The translations under genes and the position numbers were made by a program. A stretch of DNA of 64,000 bases from JADGOV01 sp963814355 (GTDB lineage Bacteria; Actinomycetota; Actinomycetes; JADGOV01): assembly GCA_963814355.1 (NCBI GenBank), contig CAWFCZ010000026.1, forward strand, positions 1 to 64,000, in the 5' to 3' direction. The notes beneath the pieces are model-generated. The model was given only the letters and a program-made list of their open reading frames with translations. It searched no databases and was not told where the DNA came from. Below, one piece after another: positions 29,077-37,959 of this stretch. Each line of letters starts with the position of its first letter. The first letter of the stretch is position 1.

Positions 29077-29298
29077 ATGCGACGACGTCCGCAATGGAAA
29101 GGCCCTCGGAAGCCGGTGCAGCTCATGCTGCCGACGCTCGAGAAGGAGCTACTCGCCGGCCGGGCGCGCCTCGCCGGGCTCTCCTACAGCGAGTACGTGA
29201 TCGAACTTCTCCGGCGGGAGCCGGTCGACGACGACGGACAGCCCACCTGGCTGCCCCTGCACCGTGAGGACGACGAGGGGCTGCCGCTAGCTATGTGA
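29077..29298 (+). CDS. Small RHH/CopG-like protein
   Basis: 73 residues. MRRRPQWKGPRKPVQLMLPTLEKELLAGRARLAGLSYSEYVIELLRRE: a basic N-terminus, a short strand (PVQLMLP), and two helices with GLSYSEYVIELLRRE as in ribbon-helix-helix proteins. Its N-terminus RRRPQWKGPRKPVQLMLP closely resembles that of the 35123 gene (RRRPQWRGERKAVLVRMP), so the two are paralogues. Probably a plasmid-borne DNA-binding protein or antitoxin-like factor. Confidence 0.62.
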   Translation: MRRRPQWKGPRKPVQLMLPTLEKELLAGRARLAGLSYSEYVIELLRREPVDDDGQPTWLPLHREDDEGLPLAM

Positions 29299-29308
29299 CC
29301 ACCCCGGG

Positions 29309-29324
29309 CCGGTCGCCCGACCGG
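29309..29324 (+). terminator. GC-rich hairpin after the RHH-like gene
   Basis: CCGGTCG and CGACCGG form a perfect 7-base stem with a two-base loop, 11 bases after the stop of the 29077 gene. There is no U tract, as is usual in actinobacteria. A second larger structure pairs GAAGCCC (29338-29344) with GGGCTTC (29382-29388). Confidence 0.5.
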
Positions 29325-29514
29325 AGCCGGACACGACGAAGCCCCACACCCGAAGTCACTTTGGCCGGTGTCGAAGGTGCAGGGCTTCATCTAGAGGAGA
29401 TGGAGCAGACATTACCCCACCCAAGTCGGGTGGTGACGTGGGACGCGCCGTTAGATTCGCGCGCCGTCGTGACCCCGCCCGCATCCCCGCGCATGGCCGG
29501 CGCCGCCTCCGACG

Positions 29515-30072
29515 GTGACCGCGCCGGCGGCCGCCCACCGCCGCCCCGCTGAACCAGCCGAGTGCTCGGCGCCGCATGTCGGCTCGCATTCCCGCTACAG
29601 CGCCGGCTGCCGCTGCCCCGCCTGCACCGCAGCTCACGCCGACTACCTGGTCGACTGGCGCGCCGGCCGCATCGCCGGCCGGGTCGATGCCGCCGCGGTC
29701 CGGGCCCACCTGCAGCGCCTCGTCGCATCCGGGCTCGTCCTCGGCTACCTCGCCGACGAAGCCGGCGTTCCCCGGCGCACCGTCTACGGGCTCTGGCATG
29801 GTCGTCGCCCGCGCACCGCCCCGGCCACCGCCGCCGCACTGCTCGCGCTGCGCCCACTCCGCGTCGCCGACGCGCTCCCCACCCCCGTCCGTGAGCTCGA
29901 CGCCCTCGCTGACAGCCGCGGCAGCCGATCCCGACGCCGGCGCGCGATCGGCGGCCTCGACCTGCAACGGCAGCCGGCCCGGCAGGTCGCCGAGCAGCTC
30001 GGCGTCAGCGCTCGCACGCTCCAGCGCTGGCGCGCCGCCCAAGGCGCCGACGCCGCAAACCGCAGCGCATGA
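29515..30072 (+). CDS. HTH-containing plasmid protein upstream of the replication gene
   Basis: About 185 residues. It contains CSAPHVGSHSRYSAGCRCPACTAAHADYLVDWRAG with a CxCxxC arrangement, a central helix-turn-helix-like segment (VASGLVLGYLADEAGVPRRTVYGLWHGRRP) and a C-terminal one (RQPARQVAEQLGVSARTLQRWRAAQG). ATGA overlap couples it to the next gene. The layout resembles WhiB-like or phage-type small regulators only loosely. I infer a copy-control or replication accessory role from position. Confidence 0.6.
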   Translation: MTAPAAAHRRPAEPAECSAPHVGSHSRYSAGCRCPACTAAHADYLVDWRAGRIAGRVDAAAVRAHLQRLVASGLVLGYLADEAGVPRRTVYGLWHGRRPRTAPATAAALLALRPLRVADALPTPVRELDALADSRGSRSRRRRAIGGLDLQRQPARQVAEQLGVSARTLQRWRAAQGADAANRSA

Positions 30073-32009
30073 GCCGGCCCGAACGGGGCGCCGAGCGCGA
30101 CCGCAGCTGGAACCACCCGGACACCGCGTGGGCGCTCGCCCGCGCGATCAGCCCACGGCCGCGCGCCAGGATCGCCGCCGTCGATCCCACCGGCCGGCCG
30201 CTCAACAGCTACCCGGCCGAGATCCGGCTCGACGGCCCCACCCCCGACCGCCCCTACGCGCTGTACCTCACCGACCGCACCGGCCGCTTCCACCTCCTCG
30301 GCTTCGACCTCGACCCCCACCACGGACCCGTCGAGGACGACCTCGCCGAGCTGCGCAACCTGCTCGACCGGGCCGGCCTCGACCGGCACGTCGTCTGCGC
30401 CTCCGGCCCCGGCGGCGGCCGCCACGTCTGGGCCGCCCTGGCCACCCCCGCCCCGGCGCCGCTCGTCGACGCCGTCGCCCGCACGCTCGCCACGCGGTTG
30501 CCCTCCCTCGACATCACACCCCTGGTCAACCCGGCCACCGGCTGCCTGCGGCCCCCCGGCGCCCCGCACCGGCTCGCCGACGTCTCCCGCCCTCTCGCCG
30601 GAGACGTCGCCCAGCTGCGCAGTCCCCGCGGCGGCCCCGCCCAGCTACACGCCCTGCTCGCCCTGCTCGGCGGCCCCGCGGCCGCCCAGCGTCCAGCCGC
30701 CGTCGCCCGAGCCGTATGCCGAGACACCCGCGGCGCCCCCCACCTCTACGGCGACCCCGCACCCCTGCCGACCAACGTCCGTGCCGCCCTCGACACCCCA
30801 CTCCCCCACCAGGCCGACGCCTCCGCCGCGCTCTGGACCGTGCTACTCGGCGCCGCCCGCGCCCGCTGGCACCTCGCTGACCTCACCCCCCTGCTGCCCA
30901 CCGCACCCGGCCTCGAGCACGCCCGCACCGCCCGCGCCGGCCCGATCCGCACCCCCCGCAGCCACCACGAGGCCCACCGCCTCCTCGCCCGGCAGTGGAA
31001 CCGCGCCGTCCAGCACGCAGCCACCGCGCCGCCCACCGCCGGCGACGACCCCAGCGACGACCCCGGATACACCGCCCGCGCCGGCGCAGCCCTCGCCGCC
31101 GTCCGTGCCGCACAGAGCCGCGCCGACGCCGCCCCCGGCCGCTGGGCCCGACCCGGCGGGCCCAGCGACCGCCGCGTCCTCGACGCCCTCTGCGACCAAC
31201 AGCTCGCCGCCGCCCGCACCGACGTCGAGCTCGACATCCGACGCCTCGGCGACCTCACCGGAGTCAGCCGCGAAACCGCCCGACGTGCCCTGCACCGCCT
31301 GACCGCCGACGACTGGGTCCGCCAGGCCGAGGCAGCCGCCGGCGTCCACGCCGCCCGCTGGGCGCTTCCCCCGCCCCCCCAGGTCCCATCCACAGATGAG
31401 GTGGCGACAGGTGTGTCACAAGCGCTCCCGCGCCCCTCAGGTGAAAGTTCCCGCGCCTGGCGGCATCGGTTCTCCCGCCGGCTAGCGGACCAGGCGCAGG
31501 ACGTCTTCACCCCGACACCAGGTCTCGGTCATCACGTTGCCCGGGTGTACGCAGCGCTGGCGTGTTATCCCCGGAGCAGGGCCGACCTCATCAACCAGCT
31601 TGGCTATCCCCCCCACCTACTGGACCGCTACGTGGACCGGCTCGTCGAGGTGGGCTTTGCCCGGCATGGGCCAGGAATGGTGACTAGCCGTCGAGAAGCT
31701 GATCATGAGCGAGCCGCGCGCGATCTTGGCGTCTGGGGCGTCCTAGCCAGGCGCCGGCGCCGGCACCGTCTTGAACGTCAAGCGTGGGCATGGTGGCTCG
31801 ACGAGCTGGCCTGGATGAAACTCCCCCGCGCCGCCAAACGGCGTCGACGCGACCCCGCCCGCGGACAGCAGACCCTCGCTCTACCCGGCCTGACCGTCCG
31901 ACAGCAGCTTGGACCGCACCCCCGCCACCCCAGTGGGCGAGCCGACTACGCGGCCGCCCTGGCCGCCACCGAAGGCCGCGAACGGGTCGAGGAACGTATT
32001 CCAGCCTGA
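30069..32009 (+). CDS. Primase-like plasmid replication protein
   Basis: About 646 residues. ATG at 30069 overlaps the previous TGA (ATGA). The N-terminal third shows FHLLGFDLDPHHGPVEDDLAELRNLLDRAGLDRHVVCASGPGGGRHVWAAL, the archaeo-eukaryotic primase pattern: an acidic pair (FDLD) and the S-G-x-G-G-x-H motif. Later come PATGCLRPPGAPHR (the strand with R-P-P), a mostly helical middle, and near residue 390 a winged-helix segment LGDLTGVSRETARRALHRLTADDWV. This is the layout of actinobacterial plasmid replication initiators of the bifunctional primase-polymerase type. The frame is intact and the parA gene follows. Confidence 0.78.
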   Translation: MSRPERGAERDRSWNHPDTAWALARAISPRPRARIAAVDPTGRPLNSYPAEIRLDGPTPDRPYALYLTDRTGRFHLLGFDLDPHHGPVEDDLAELRNLLDRAGLDRHVVCASGPGGGRHVWAALATPAPAPLVDAVARTLATRLPSLDITPLVNPATGCLRPPGAPHRLADVSRPLAGDVAQLRSPRGGPAQLHALLALLGGPAAAQRPAAVARAVCRDTRGAPHLYGDPAPLPTNVRAALDTPLPHQADASAALWTVLLGAARARWHLADLTPLLPTAPGLEHARTARAGPIRTPRSHHEAHRLLARQWNRAVQHAATAPPTAGDDPSDDPGYTARAGAALAAVRAAQSRADAAPGRWARPGGPSDRRVLDALCDQQLAAARTDVELDIRRLGDLTGVSRETARRALHRLTADDWVRQAEAAAGVHAARWALPPPPQVPSTDEVATGVSQALPRPSGESSRAWRHRFSRRLADQAQDVFTPTPGLGHHVARVYAALACYPRSRADLINQLGYPPHLLDRYVDRLVEVGFARHGPGMVTSRREADHERAARDLGVWGVLARRRRRHRLERQAWAWWLDELAWMKLPRAAKRRRRDPARGQQTLALPGLTVRQQLGPHPRHPSGRADYAAALAATEGRERVEERIPA

Positions 32010-32100
32010 GCAGCCCATCCACTCAGCCCAGCGATTGTCGGCCGCATCGACCTGATCGGTCCCACCCCAGCGCGACACGCCGACCCGCTTCGCATCCCCG

Positions 32101-32155
32101 GGTTGCCTCAGGTATCTGACTACATTCCGGAACCTGAGGTACCTGAGGCACCGGG
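32101..32155. promoter_or_regulatory. parS-like repeats before parA
   Basis: GGTTGCCTCAGGTATC at 32101 and, on the other strand, repeats within AACCTGAGGTACCTGAGG at 32131 share the core GGTACCTCAGG. The same core is repeated inside the downstream parB-like gene. They are likely partition or operator sites for the parA transcript. Confidence 0.62.
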
Positions 32156-32169
32156 AAGGGGTACGTGTT

Positions 32170-32946
32170 GTGCGGATCACCGCGGTAGTCAACCCGAAGG
32201 GCGGCACCGGCAAGACAACAACCGCGATCAGCCTGGCCGCGGTAGCAGCCCAGGACGGTGAACGGGTACTCCTGGTCGACCTGGACAAGCAAGGATCGGC
32301 CACGCAGTGGCTCGGCCACTCCCCCGACAACGACGACCTCATGACAGCGCTGGTAGCCGGGAAGCCGCTCGACCCGCTCGTTGTACCGACAGAAGTCCCC
32401 GGCCTCGAGCTGATCCCGGCATCGGTTACCTTCAGCCAGGTTGAGCGCCTAACCCAGGTAGTCGGACACCAGTACGTACTACGCGAAGCGCTCGCCAACA
32501 TCGACGAGCGGGGCTGGGTCATCCTCGACGCCCCCGGTGACCTCGGGGCCTTCACCATCCTGGCCCTCACCGCAGCCACCGACGTCATCGTTCCCGTTCC
32601 CGCGGGGGCCCTGGAACTCGACGAGGTGCCCAAAGTCCAGGACACCATCGCAGCCGTCCGTGGGCGGCTGAACCCCGATCTGCGCCTCGCCGGGGTCCTG
32701 CTGACCCAGGTCCGCATCCACGGCCGGCACACCAGCGTCCTCGGACGCCAAGTCGGTGACCGCCTGCGCCAGGACTACTTCCCCGCCGGCGAAGTCCTCG
32801 ATGCCTTCGTGCGAGACGACGGGCGACTACGCGAGGCACCGGCGTGGCGGCAGCCCATGACCACATACGACCCCGGCGGAAAGGCCGACCAGGACTACCG
32901 GGCGGTCCTCACCGAGCTACGCAACCGGGAGGTGACGCGTGTCTAG
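32170..32946 (+). CDS. parA: ParA partition ATPase
   Basis: 258 residues from GTG 32170. MRITAVVNPKGGTGKTTTAISLAAVAAQ has the deviant Walker A KGGTGKTT; VLLVDLDKQGSATQWL is the A' motif; GWVILDAPGDLGAFTILAL is Walker B-like; LAGVLLTQVRIHGRHTSVLGRQV completes the type Ib ParA fold. No N-terminal HTH is present, so the partner encoded just downstream supplies DNA binding. It sits behind parS-like repeats. Confidence 0.92.
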   Translation: MRITAVVNPKGGTGKTTTAISLAAVAAQDGERVLLVDLDKQGSATQWLGHSPDNDDLMTALVAGKPLDPLVVPTEVPGLELIPASVTFSQVERLTQVVGHQYVLREALANIDERGWVILDAPGDLGAFTILALTAATDVIVPVPAGALELDEVPKVQDTIAAVRGRLNPDLRLAGVLLTQVRIHGRHTSVLGRQVGDRLRQDYFPAGEVLDAFVRDDGRLREAPAWRQPMTTYDPGGKADQDYRAVLTELRNREVTRV

Positions 32947-33493
32947 AAACGCTCTGCCGCCAACCCGGCGACCCAGCGAAGCCGCTCTGGACGCGCTCAC
33001 TGACCCAGGTACCTCAGGTACCACCGTAACCCGAGACGACGCCGGGAACCGGGGTACCCGAGGAACTCCAGACGCCTCAGGCAACGGTGGAAACCCGGTT
33101 GCCTCTGAAACCACAGAAAACCTAGTTACCTCAGTTACCTTAGAGACCGCCGATGTCCAGGGAACCACCGGTACCTCGATTACCACCGATACCGCACGTA
33201 ACCCTGGTAACCCAGGTGTCTCGGGTAACTCGGGTGACCTGGGTAACTCAAGTAAGCCAGGTAACTCAAGTAACTCGGGGACCAGCAGGCCGGTCGACCT
33301 GCGGGAACACGTGAAGATTCGCCGGGCACTTGCAGATGAAATGCGGGATGCGGTGTGGTTCTTCTCGGAACACGGACGCCCTCGAGTACAGCTAGGTGAG
33401 CTGCTCGACGAGGCAGTATCGGACTGGCTTGATCAGGTAAAGCGGGATCACAACGGGGGAGAAGATTTCCCGCGCAAAGGGCGGTTGCGCTAG
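32939..33493 (+). CDS. Small ParB/ParG-like centromere-binding protein with repeat-rich leader
   Basis: GTG at 32939 overlaps the end of parA, with GGGAGG just upstream. 184 residues. The N-terminal 110 are low in complexity (Gly/Asn/Ser/Thr/Pro, as in NPGNPGVSGNSGDLGNSS) and their DNA is a series of GGTAACYC-like repeats (33007-33275). The C-terminal part is REHVKIRRALADEMRDAVWFFSEHGRPRVQLGELLDEAVSDWLDQVKRDHNG, a ribbon-helix-helix-like unit. This suggests a type Ib partition partner of ParA. The disordered leader is encoded mostly by repeat DNA that may itself be the centromere. Confidence 0.72.
   Translation: MSRNALPPTRRPSEAALDALTDPGTSGTTVTRDDAGNRGTRGTPDASGNGGNPVASETTENLVTSVTLETADVQGTTGTSITTDTARNPGNPGVSGNSGDLGNSSKPGNSSNSGTSRPVDLREHVKIRRALADEMRDAVWFFSEHGRPRVQLGELLDEAVSDWLDQVKRDHNGGEDFPRKGRLR
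33005..33278 (+). repeat. Intragenic GGTAACYC/GGTACCTCAGG repeats
   Basis: At least fifteen close variants of GGTAACTC, GGTAACCC, GGTACCTC and AGTTACCT occur with spacing of about 8-12 bases, densest at 33198-33278 (for example GGTAACCCAGGTGTCTCGGG). The core matches the repeats upstream of parA at 32101-32155. They lie inside a coding region and dictate its Gly-Asn/Ser-Gly-Thr composition. Confidence 0.78.
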
Positions 33494-33637
33494 TAGTCGG
33501 TGAGAGGCCTCCCCCGCACGGCTGAGGCAGCACACCGGAGACAAATCCGCCCCAACCTTGGTGCCGGCCGCTGACAGCCTCGGGCAGACGCCCAACTTTC
33601 CCGTGGTTCCTCAAGGCAACTGCGGGCCCTTGCCTCC

Positions 33638-33667
33638 GGGGAGTGGTGGACGTGCGGCCCACTCCCC
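33638..33667 (+). terminator. Hairpin terminator after parA operon
   Basis: GGGGAGTGG pairs with CCACTCCCC in a perfect 9-base stem with a 12-base loop, about 145 bases after the parB-like stop and before the KfrA-like gene. A short C-rich stretch follows rather than U residues. Confidence 0.6.
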
Positions 33668-33765
33668 GCTTCCCCCCGAGTAGAGGTTGCCAGAGGGGTT
33701 GTCAATCTCATTCCGCGCCGGGCCGCGCGCCTTGTCCGGCCGGCGGAGCTGAAGGATGCAATTGC

Positions 33766-33818
33766 GTTATGCCACATAACGTTACGCTGACAGAATCGAC
33801 CTGATACGATAACGTTAT
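33766..33818 (+). promoter_or_regulatory. Palindromic AACGTT operator of the KfrA-like gene
   Basis: GTTATG-CCA-CATAAC is a perfect inverted repeat at 33766-33780; TAACGTTA (33777-33784) and ATAACGTTAT (33809-33818) are two palindromes, the second covering the ATG start at 33817. They are likely sites for autoregulation by the encoded protein. Confidence 0.65.
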
Positions 33819-34920
33819 GACCCAATTGACGGAACCACGCATCTGCCGTTTCCCGGGATGCACTCGGTCAGCGACGCCTCCCGAGGGCGCGGCCGGGCGG
33901 CCGCCCGAGTACTGCCAGGACCCGGGACATAACCGAGCGGCAGCGTGGCGGGCGCGGCAGCGGCCCGGCCAAGACGTGCAGCATGGGGGAGCGGCGGCGG
34001 AGGTCCGGCCGGTGGATGCAGCCCGGCAGCGGGCCGGGGAGTTGCGGGGCCAGGTGGCCGGCATGGTGGAGCACCTGGAACAGCAGCTGCGGGCGCTGGT
34101 GGCCGAGCTTCGCACGGTGGGGGATCCGGAGGCCGCCGAGGCGCAGATCGAATCGGTCACCACCGAGGCAGCGGAGCAGGTCGCCGCCGCCGCCGCGCGG
34201 GCGAGCCGCTCCGAGCAGGCACAGCGCCAGGCCGAGGCCGAGCGGGCTGAGGCAGACGCCGCGGCCACCGAAGCCGCGCAGGTCGCCGAACAGCTACAGA
34301 TTGAGCTGGTGGCAGAGCGGGCCGGCCGGGTCGCGGCGCAGCAGGCCCGGGACCAGATTGCCGACGAGCTCGCCGAGGTCCGGGCGGCCGCCGAGGCGAA
34401 GAGCGCGGAGCTGCGGGCGGAACTCGCGAGGCTGGGGGAGGAGCTCACCACCTCGGCGGCCGGGCTGGCGCGGGCCGAGCATGACCGGAACGCCGCGGTC
34501 GAACGGGTCGCTGCCGAGGCGGCTGGGCGGGCGGCGGCGGAAGAGCGCGCAGACGCCGCCGTGGAACGCGCCCGAGCCGAGGCGGAGCGCGCCAGCCGTG
34601 CGGAGACCGCCACCGAGGGGGTTCGGGCGCAGCTGGACGCCGCCCGCGGGCAGCTCGATGAATTCCGGGAGCAGGTCGCCAACCTCCGCGGCCAGGTGGC
34701 CACCGCGGCCGCGGAGCGGGACGCGGCCCGCGCCGACGTCGAGCGGGAACGGGCCGTTGCCGACCAGCGCGTTGCCGACCTCCGCGCCAACTACGACGGC
34801 CAACTCGACCGACTCCGCGAAGACCTCACCGACGCCCGCGCCCAGACCCAAGCTCGCCGCAGCAGCCCCGGGGGGACTGCCGCAGCACGGGGCGGCAACG
34901 GCGACGAGGAACCAAGGTGA
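33817..34920 (+). CDS. KfrA-like plasmid coiled-coil DNA-binding protein
   Basis: 367 residues. An N-terminal motif CRFPGCTRSATPPEGAAGRPPEYCQDPGHNRAAAWRAR (C-x4-C...C-x3-H) looks like a small metal-binding module. From about residue 75 to 350 the protein is one long Ala/Glu/Arg coiled coil (AEERADAAVERARAEAERASRAETA). Known KfrA proteins combine an N-terminal DNA-binding part with a long coiled coil and repress their own promoter. Palindromic sites overlap this gene's start. Function in plasmid stability is inferred; the N-domain is not the standard KfrA HTH. Confidence 0.68.
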   Translation: MTQLTEPRICRFPGCTRSATPPEGAAGRPPEYCQDPGHNRAAAWRARQRPGQDVQHGGAAAEVRPVDAARQRAGELRGQVAGMVEHLEQQLRALVAELRTVGDPEAAEAQIESVTTEAAEQVAAAAARASRSEQAQRQAEAERAEADAAATEAAQVAEQLQIELVAERAGRVAAQQARDQIADELAEVRAAAEAKSAELRAELARLGEELTTSAAGLARAEHDRNAAVERVAAEAAGRAAAEERADAAVERARAEAERASRAETATEGVRAQLDAARGQLDEFREQVANLRGQVATAAAERDAARADVERERAVADQRVADLRANYDGQLDRLREDLTDARAQTQARRSSPGGTAAARGGNGDEEPR

Positions 34921-35122
34921 CAACGACGCCGGCGCTGGTGCGTCCGGTGCCTCACGACGTTGCCGCTAGAACGGGGGTCTGTGCCTCAACGGAGCAGGAT
35001 CTCCTCCAACAGGACGTGTTCGCCACGGGCGCGGCTGATGTTCTTGGCGCCCACCGCCGCCAGCCGGGTTAGCCCGGCGCGCCTACATCACCGCGGCGGG
35101 AACCTGATACAGGATCTCTTGT

Positions 35123-35317
35123 GTGCGGGACCCTGAGGATGAGCAAGTTGGGCGTCGCCGGCCGCAGTGGCGTGGTGAGCGGAAGGCTGTGCTGGTGCGG
35201 ATGCCGGTCAAGCTGGCCGAGGATCTTCTGAGGTCCGCTGCGTTGGAGCAGCGGTCGGTCAGTGAGCATGCCGCTGGCCTCCTTCGGGAAGCTCTCCGCG
35301 CTCGGGGCGTGGCATGA
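35123..35317 (+). CDS. Small RHH-like protein leading the R-M pair
   Basis: 64 residues from GTG 35123. Basic start GRRRPQWRGERKAVLVRMPVKLAEDLLRSAALEQRSVSEHAAGLLREALR: strand, helix, helix as in ribbon-helix-helix proteins. It overlaps the methylase start by a few bases, so it is in the same transcript. It resembles the 29077 protein. A controller-protein role for the restriction system is possible but unproven. Confidence 0.6.
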   Translation: MRDPEDEQVGRRRPQWRGERKAVLVRMPVKLAEDLLRSAALEQRSVSEHAAGLLREALRARGVA

Positions 35318-37033
35318 CGGGTCGCTCTACCGCATCAGCGGTGCGCCCGGCGGAGACCGGGGGGGCGGGTCAGCGGAAAGCCCGCGGTGCGTTCTTCACG
35401 CCGGTGGAGTTGTGTGACTACATCTGCCGGTGGGCTGTCCGAAGCTTGACGGATCGCGTGCTCGAGCCATCGTGTGGCGAGGCCGCCTTTCTCCTTGCGG
35501 CGGGGCGCCGTCTCGATGAGCTGCGCGCCCCGGCTGATCCGCGGCAGCTGGTCGGGGTAGAGCTACACCCGGGCAGCGCCGCTGCCGCCCAGGGCCTGGC
35601 CTTGGCCGGCGGCCGCCCCGCCGAGGTCACGGTCGGCGACTTCTTCGCCCAGCCGGGAGACCGCCGCTTCGATGTGGTCGTGGGCAACCCGCCGTACGTG
35701 CGGTATCAGGGTTTCACCGGAAGCTCTCGGGCATTGAGCCGTCAGGCCGCGCTGCGCGGTGGAGTGGGGTTGACCGCGCTAGCCTCGTCGTGGGCGGCGT
35801 TCACCATCCACGCCGCGGAGTTCCTCCGCCCCGGTGGCCGGCTGGGATTGGTGTTGCCCGCCGAGCTGCTCACTGTCAACTACGCCGCGGAGGTCCGCCG
35901 GTATCTGATGGCCCGGTTCGGCCGGGTCCGGCTCGTGGTGTTCACCGAGCGGGTCTTCCCGGGCGTCCTGGCGGAGGTGGTGCTGTTGCTGGCCGAGGAC
36001 GCGCTCATGCCGGGCGGAACGGACCACTTCGAGCTACACCAGGTCACCTGCGCTGCTGACCTCGACCGCGAGTTCACCGCCGACTCCGCGCTGCGGCACC
36101 GATGGACGCCGGTCGATAGCAGCGCGAAGTGGACGCCGGCGCTGCTGTCCGCTGCCGCGTTGCAGGTGTATGCGCCGCTGGTATCCGGCGCGGGGTTCAC
36201 CGGCCTGCAGACCTGGGGCGAGACCACGCTCGGCGCCGTGACCGGCCGGAACGGCTACTTCACCATGTCCCCGGCGAGGGCCGCCCGACTGGGGCTACGT
36301 GAAGGGGAGATCCTGCCGATGTCGCCGCCGGGGAGCCGGCATCTGCGCCGGCTGAGCCTCAGCACGCCGGCGTGGCGGAAGCTCGGCGCCGACGACGCCG
36401 CCACATTGCTGTTCCGCCCTGGGGCCAACCGGGCTTCGATGTCCGCGGGCGCCCGGCGCTACCTCATAGCCGGCGAGGCGGAAGGGGTGGATCAGGCGTA
36501 CAAGTGCCGGGTCCGGTCGCCGTGGTGGCAGGTTCCCCTCGTCCCGCCGGCGGACCTGTTCCTCACCTACATGAACGCCGACACCCCCCGGCTTACCACC
36601 AACGCCGCCCGGGTGCGGCACCTCAACTCCGTGCACGGGGTGTACTTCGCCGAACCGGCACGACGGCTGGGGCGGGAGCTGCTGCCGCTGGCCAGCCTGA
36701 ACAGCCTCACGCTGCTCGGCGCTGAGCTCGTCGGCCGCGCCTACGGCGGCGGCCTGTTGAAGTTGGAACCGCGGGAGGCGGACCAGCTGCCGGTGCCTAC
36801 CCCGGATTCTGGTGACCGCCGCGGCGCCGGCGCTGCGAGTCCGCCGTCCCGCCGTCCGAGCGGCGCTGCACCGCGGCAACCTCCTCGCGGCGGTCCGCCT
36901 CGTGGACCAGGTGCTGCTCCGCGACCAGCTGCACCTATCCCCGGACCAGCACGCGGAACTCGCCGCCGCCCACGCGCTGCTGACCGCCCGCCGGCTCTCC
37001 CGCGGCGCCACCCGCCTCCCAGCCGACAGCTGA
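35314..37033 (+). CDS. N6-adenine DNA methyltransferase (NPPY), frameshifted near end
   Basis: About 572 residues after correction. QRKARGAFFTPVELCDYICRWAVRSLTDRVLEPSCGEAAFLLAAG is motif X/I (ARGAFFTP, LEPSCGEAAFL), DRRFDVVVGNPPYVRYQGF is motif IV (NPPY), and LRPGGRLGLVLPAELLTVNYAAEVRRYL follows. The C-terminal target-recognition region includes SLNSLTLLGAELVGRAYGGGLLKLEPREADQLPVPTP. A one-base shift near 36817 leads to VTAAAPALRVRRPAVRAALHRGNLLAAVRLVDQVLL and a stop at 37033. It belongs to the gamma-class methylases of type II systems. Confidence 0.83.
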
Positions 37034-37959
37034 TGGCCGGCACCGACTCGTTCAGCCCGTATGACGAGCTGCTCATCGGCCCGCTCACCGACCCGTGGAC
37101 TCACCAGCGCGGGGAGATCCCGCGGTACGCCCCCGACTACGACCTGCTCGGCCGGCTTCTGACCGTGCCGGTCAGCGCCGGGGCGGTATCGGAGAGCGGC
37201 AGCTTCGCCGGCGGCCTCGACGCGTGGATCGCGCACGAGTTCCGCCGCGCCGGCTTCAGCCCGGACGAGGTGTGGCCACGGGCCACCCGCCCCCGGGTGC
37301 TACCCCGCGACCTTGCCGTCCTGCTCGAGAAGTTGCCCGCCGTTGCCCGGGCCGACCTCACCCGCCGGGTGGCCAGCTTGCCGGCGGTCGCACCGGTCGA
37401 CGCCCGGATCCTCGGACGGGCCTATGAGAAACAGGTCGATGTCGTCATCTCCCGCTGGGACCGCGGCCCGGAGCTCCTGATCAGCACCAAGGCGCAGCTA
37501 TCCAGCTTCGGGAAGAACCTGCCTAACCGCTTCGAGGAGGCCTACGGCGACGCCGGCAATCTCCGCGGCCGCTATCCCCTGGCCGCCGTCGGCTACTTCT
37601 TCGTCCAACGGGCCACCATCCGCACCCTTGAACCGGACGCCTTCGAGCGCAGCGTCGACATGATCCGCAAACTGCGGGCCACCGGTGACACCAACGGGTA
37701 CACCGCGACCGCCCTGCTCCTCGTCGACTGGGACACCAGCGCCGGCGCGCCGACGGTCACGGCGCAGCCCGACCTGGTGCCGGAAGACGTACGTCCGCTG
37801 CAGCTTTTCGAGACCCTGATCGACCGACTCCTCACCGTCACCCCGGTGGCCTACCACGTCGGCGTCCGGGAACGCCGCGAACACCGGGACATCCCGGTCG
37901 CCGAGGCGGATGCCGAGACCGACACGACGGCTAACGGTAAGTCGGAGTCACTGAAGTAA
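37033..37959 (+). CDS. Putative restriction endonuclease partner of the NPPY methylase
   Basis: 308 residues. ATG 37033 overlaps the methylase TGA (TGATG). QVDVVISRWDRGPELLISTKAQLSSFGKNLPNRFEEAYGDAGNLRGRYPLAAVGYFFVQR contains an ExK-like core (ELLISTK) in a PD-(D/E)XK setting, followed by a beta strand. This ISTKAQLSSFGKN..NR.EEA.GD..NLRGRYP motif recurs in genes paired with such methylases. The N-terminus (SFSPYDELLIGPLTDPWTHQRGE) has no obvious domain. Likely the cleaving subunit. Confidence 0.75.
   Translation: MAGTDSFSPYDELLIGPLTDPWTHQRGEIPRYAPDYDLLGRLLTVPVSAGAVSESGSFAGGLDAWIAHEFRRAGFSPDEVWPRATRPRVLPRDLAVLLEKLPAVARADLTRRVASLPAVAPVDARILGRAYEKQVDVVISRWDRGPELLISTKAQLSSFGKNLPNRFEEAYGDAGNLRGRYPLAAVGYFFVQRATIRTLEPDAFERSVDMIRKLRATGDTNGYTATALLLVDWDTSAGAPTVTAQPDLVPEDVRPLQLFETLIDRLLTVTPVAYHVGVRERREHRDIPVAEADAETDTTANGKSESLK

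Noticed and set aside
35314..37959. Single-chain 881-residue restriction-methylase
   Set aside because: The linker is frameshift sequence; the corrected methylase ends at 37033 where an overlapping ATG begins the nuclease.
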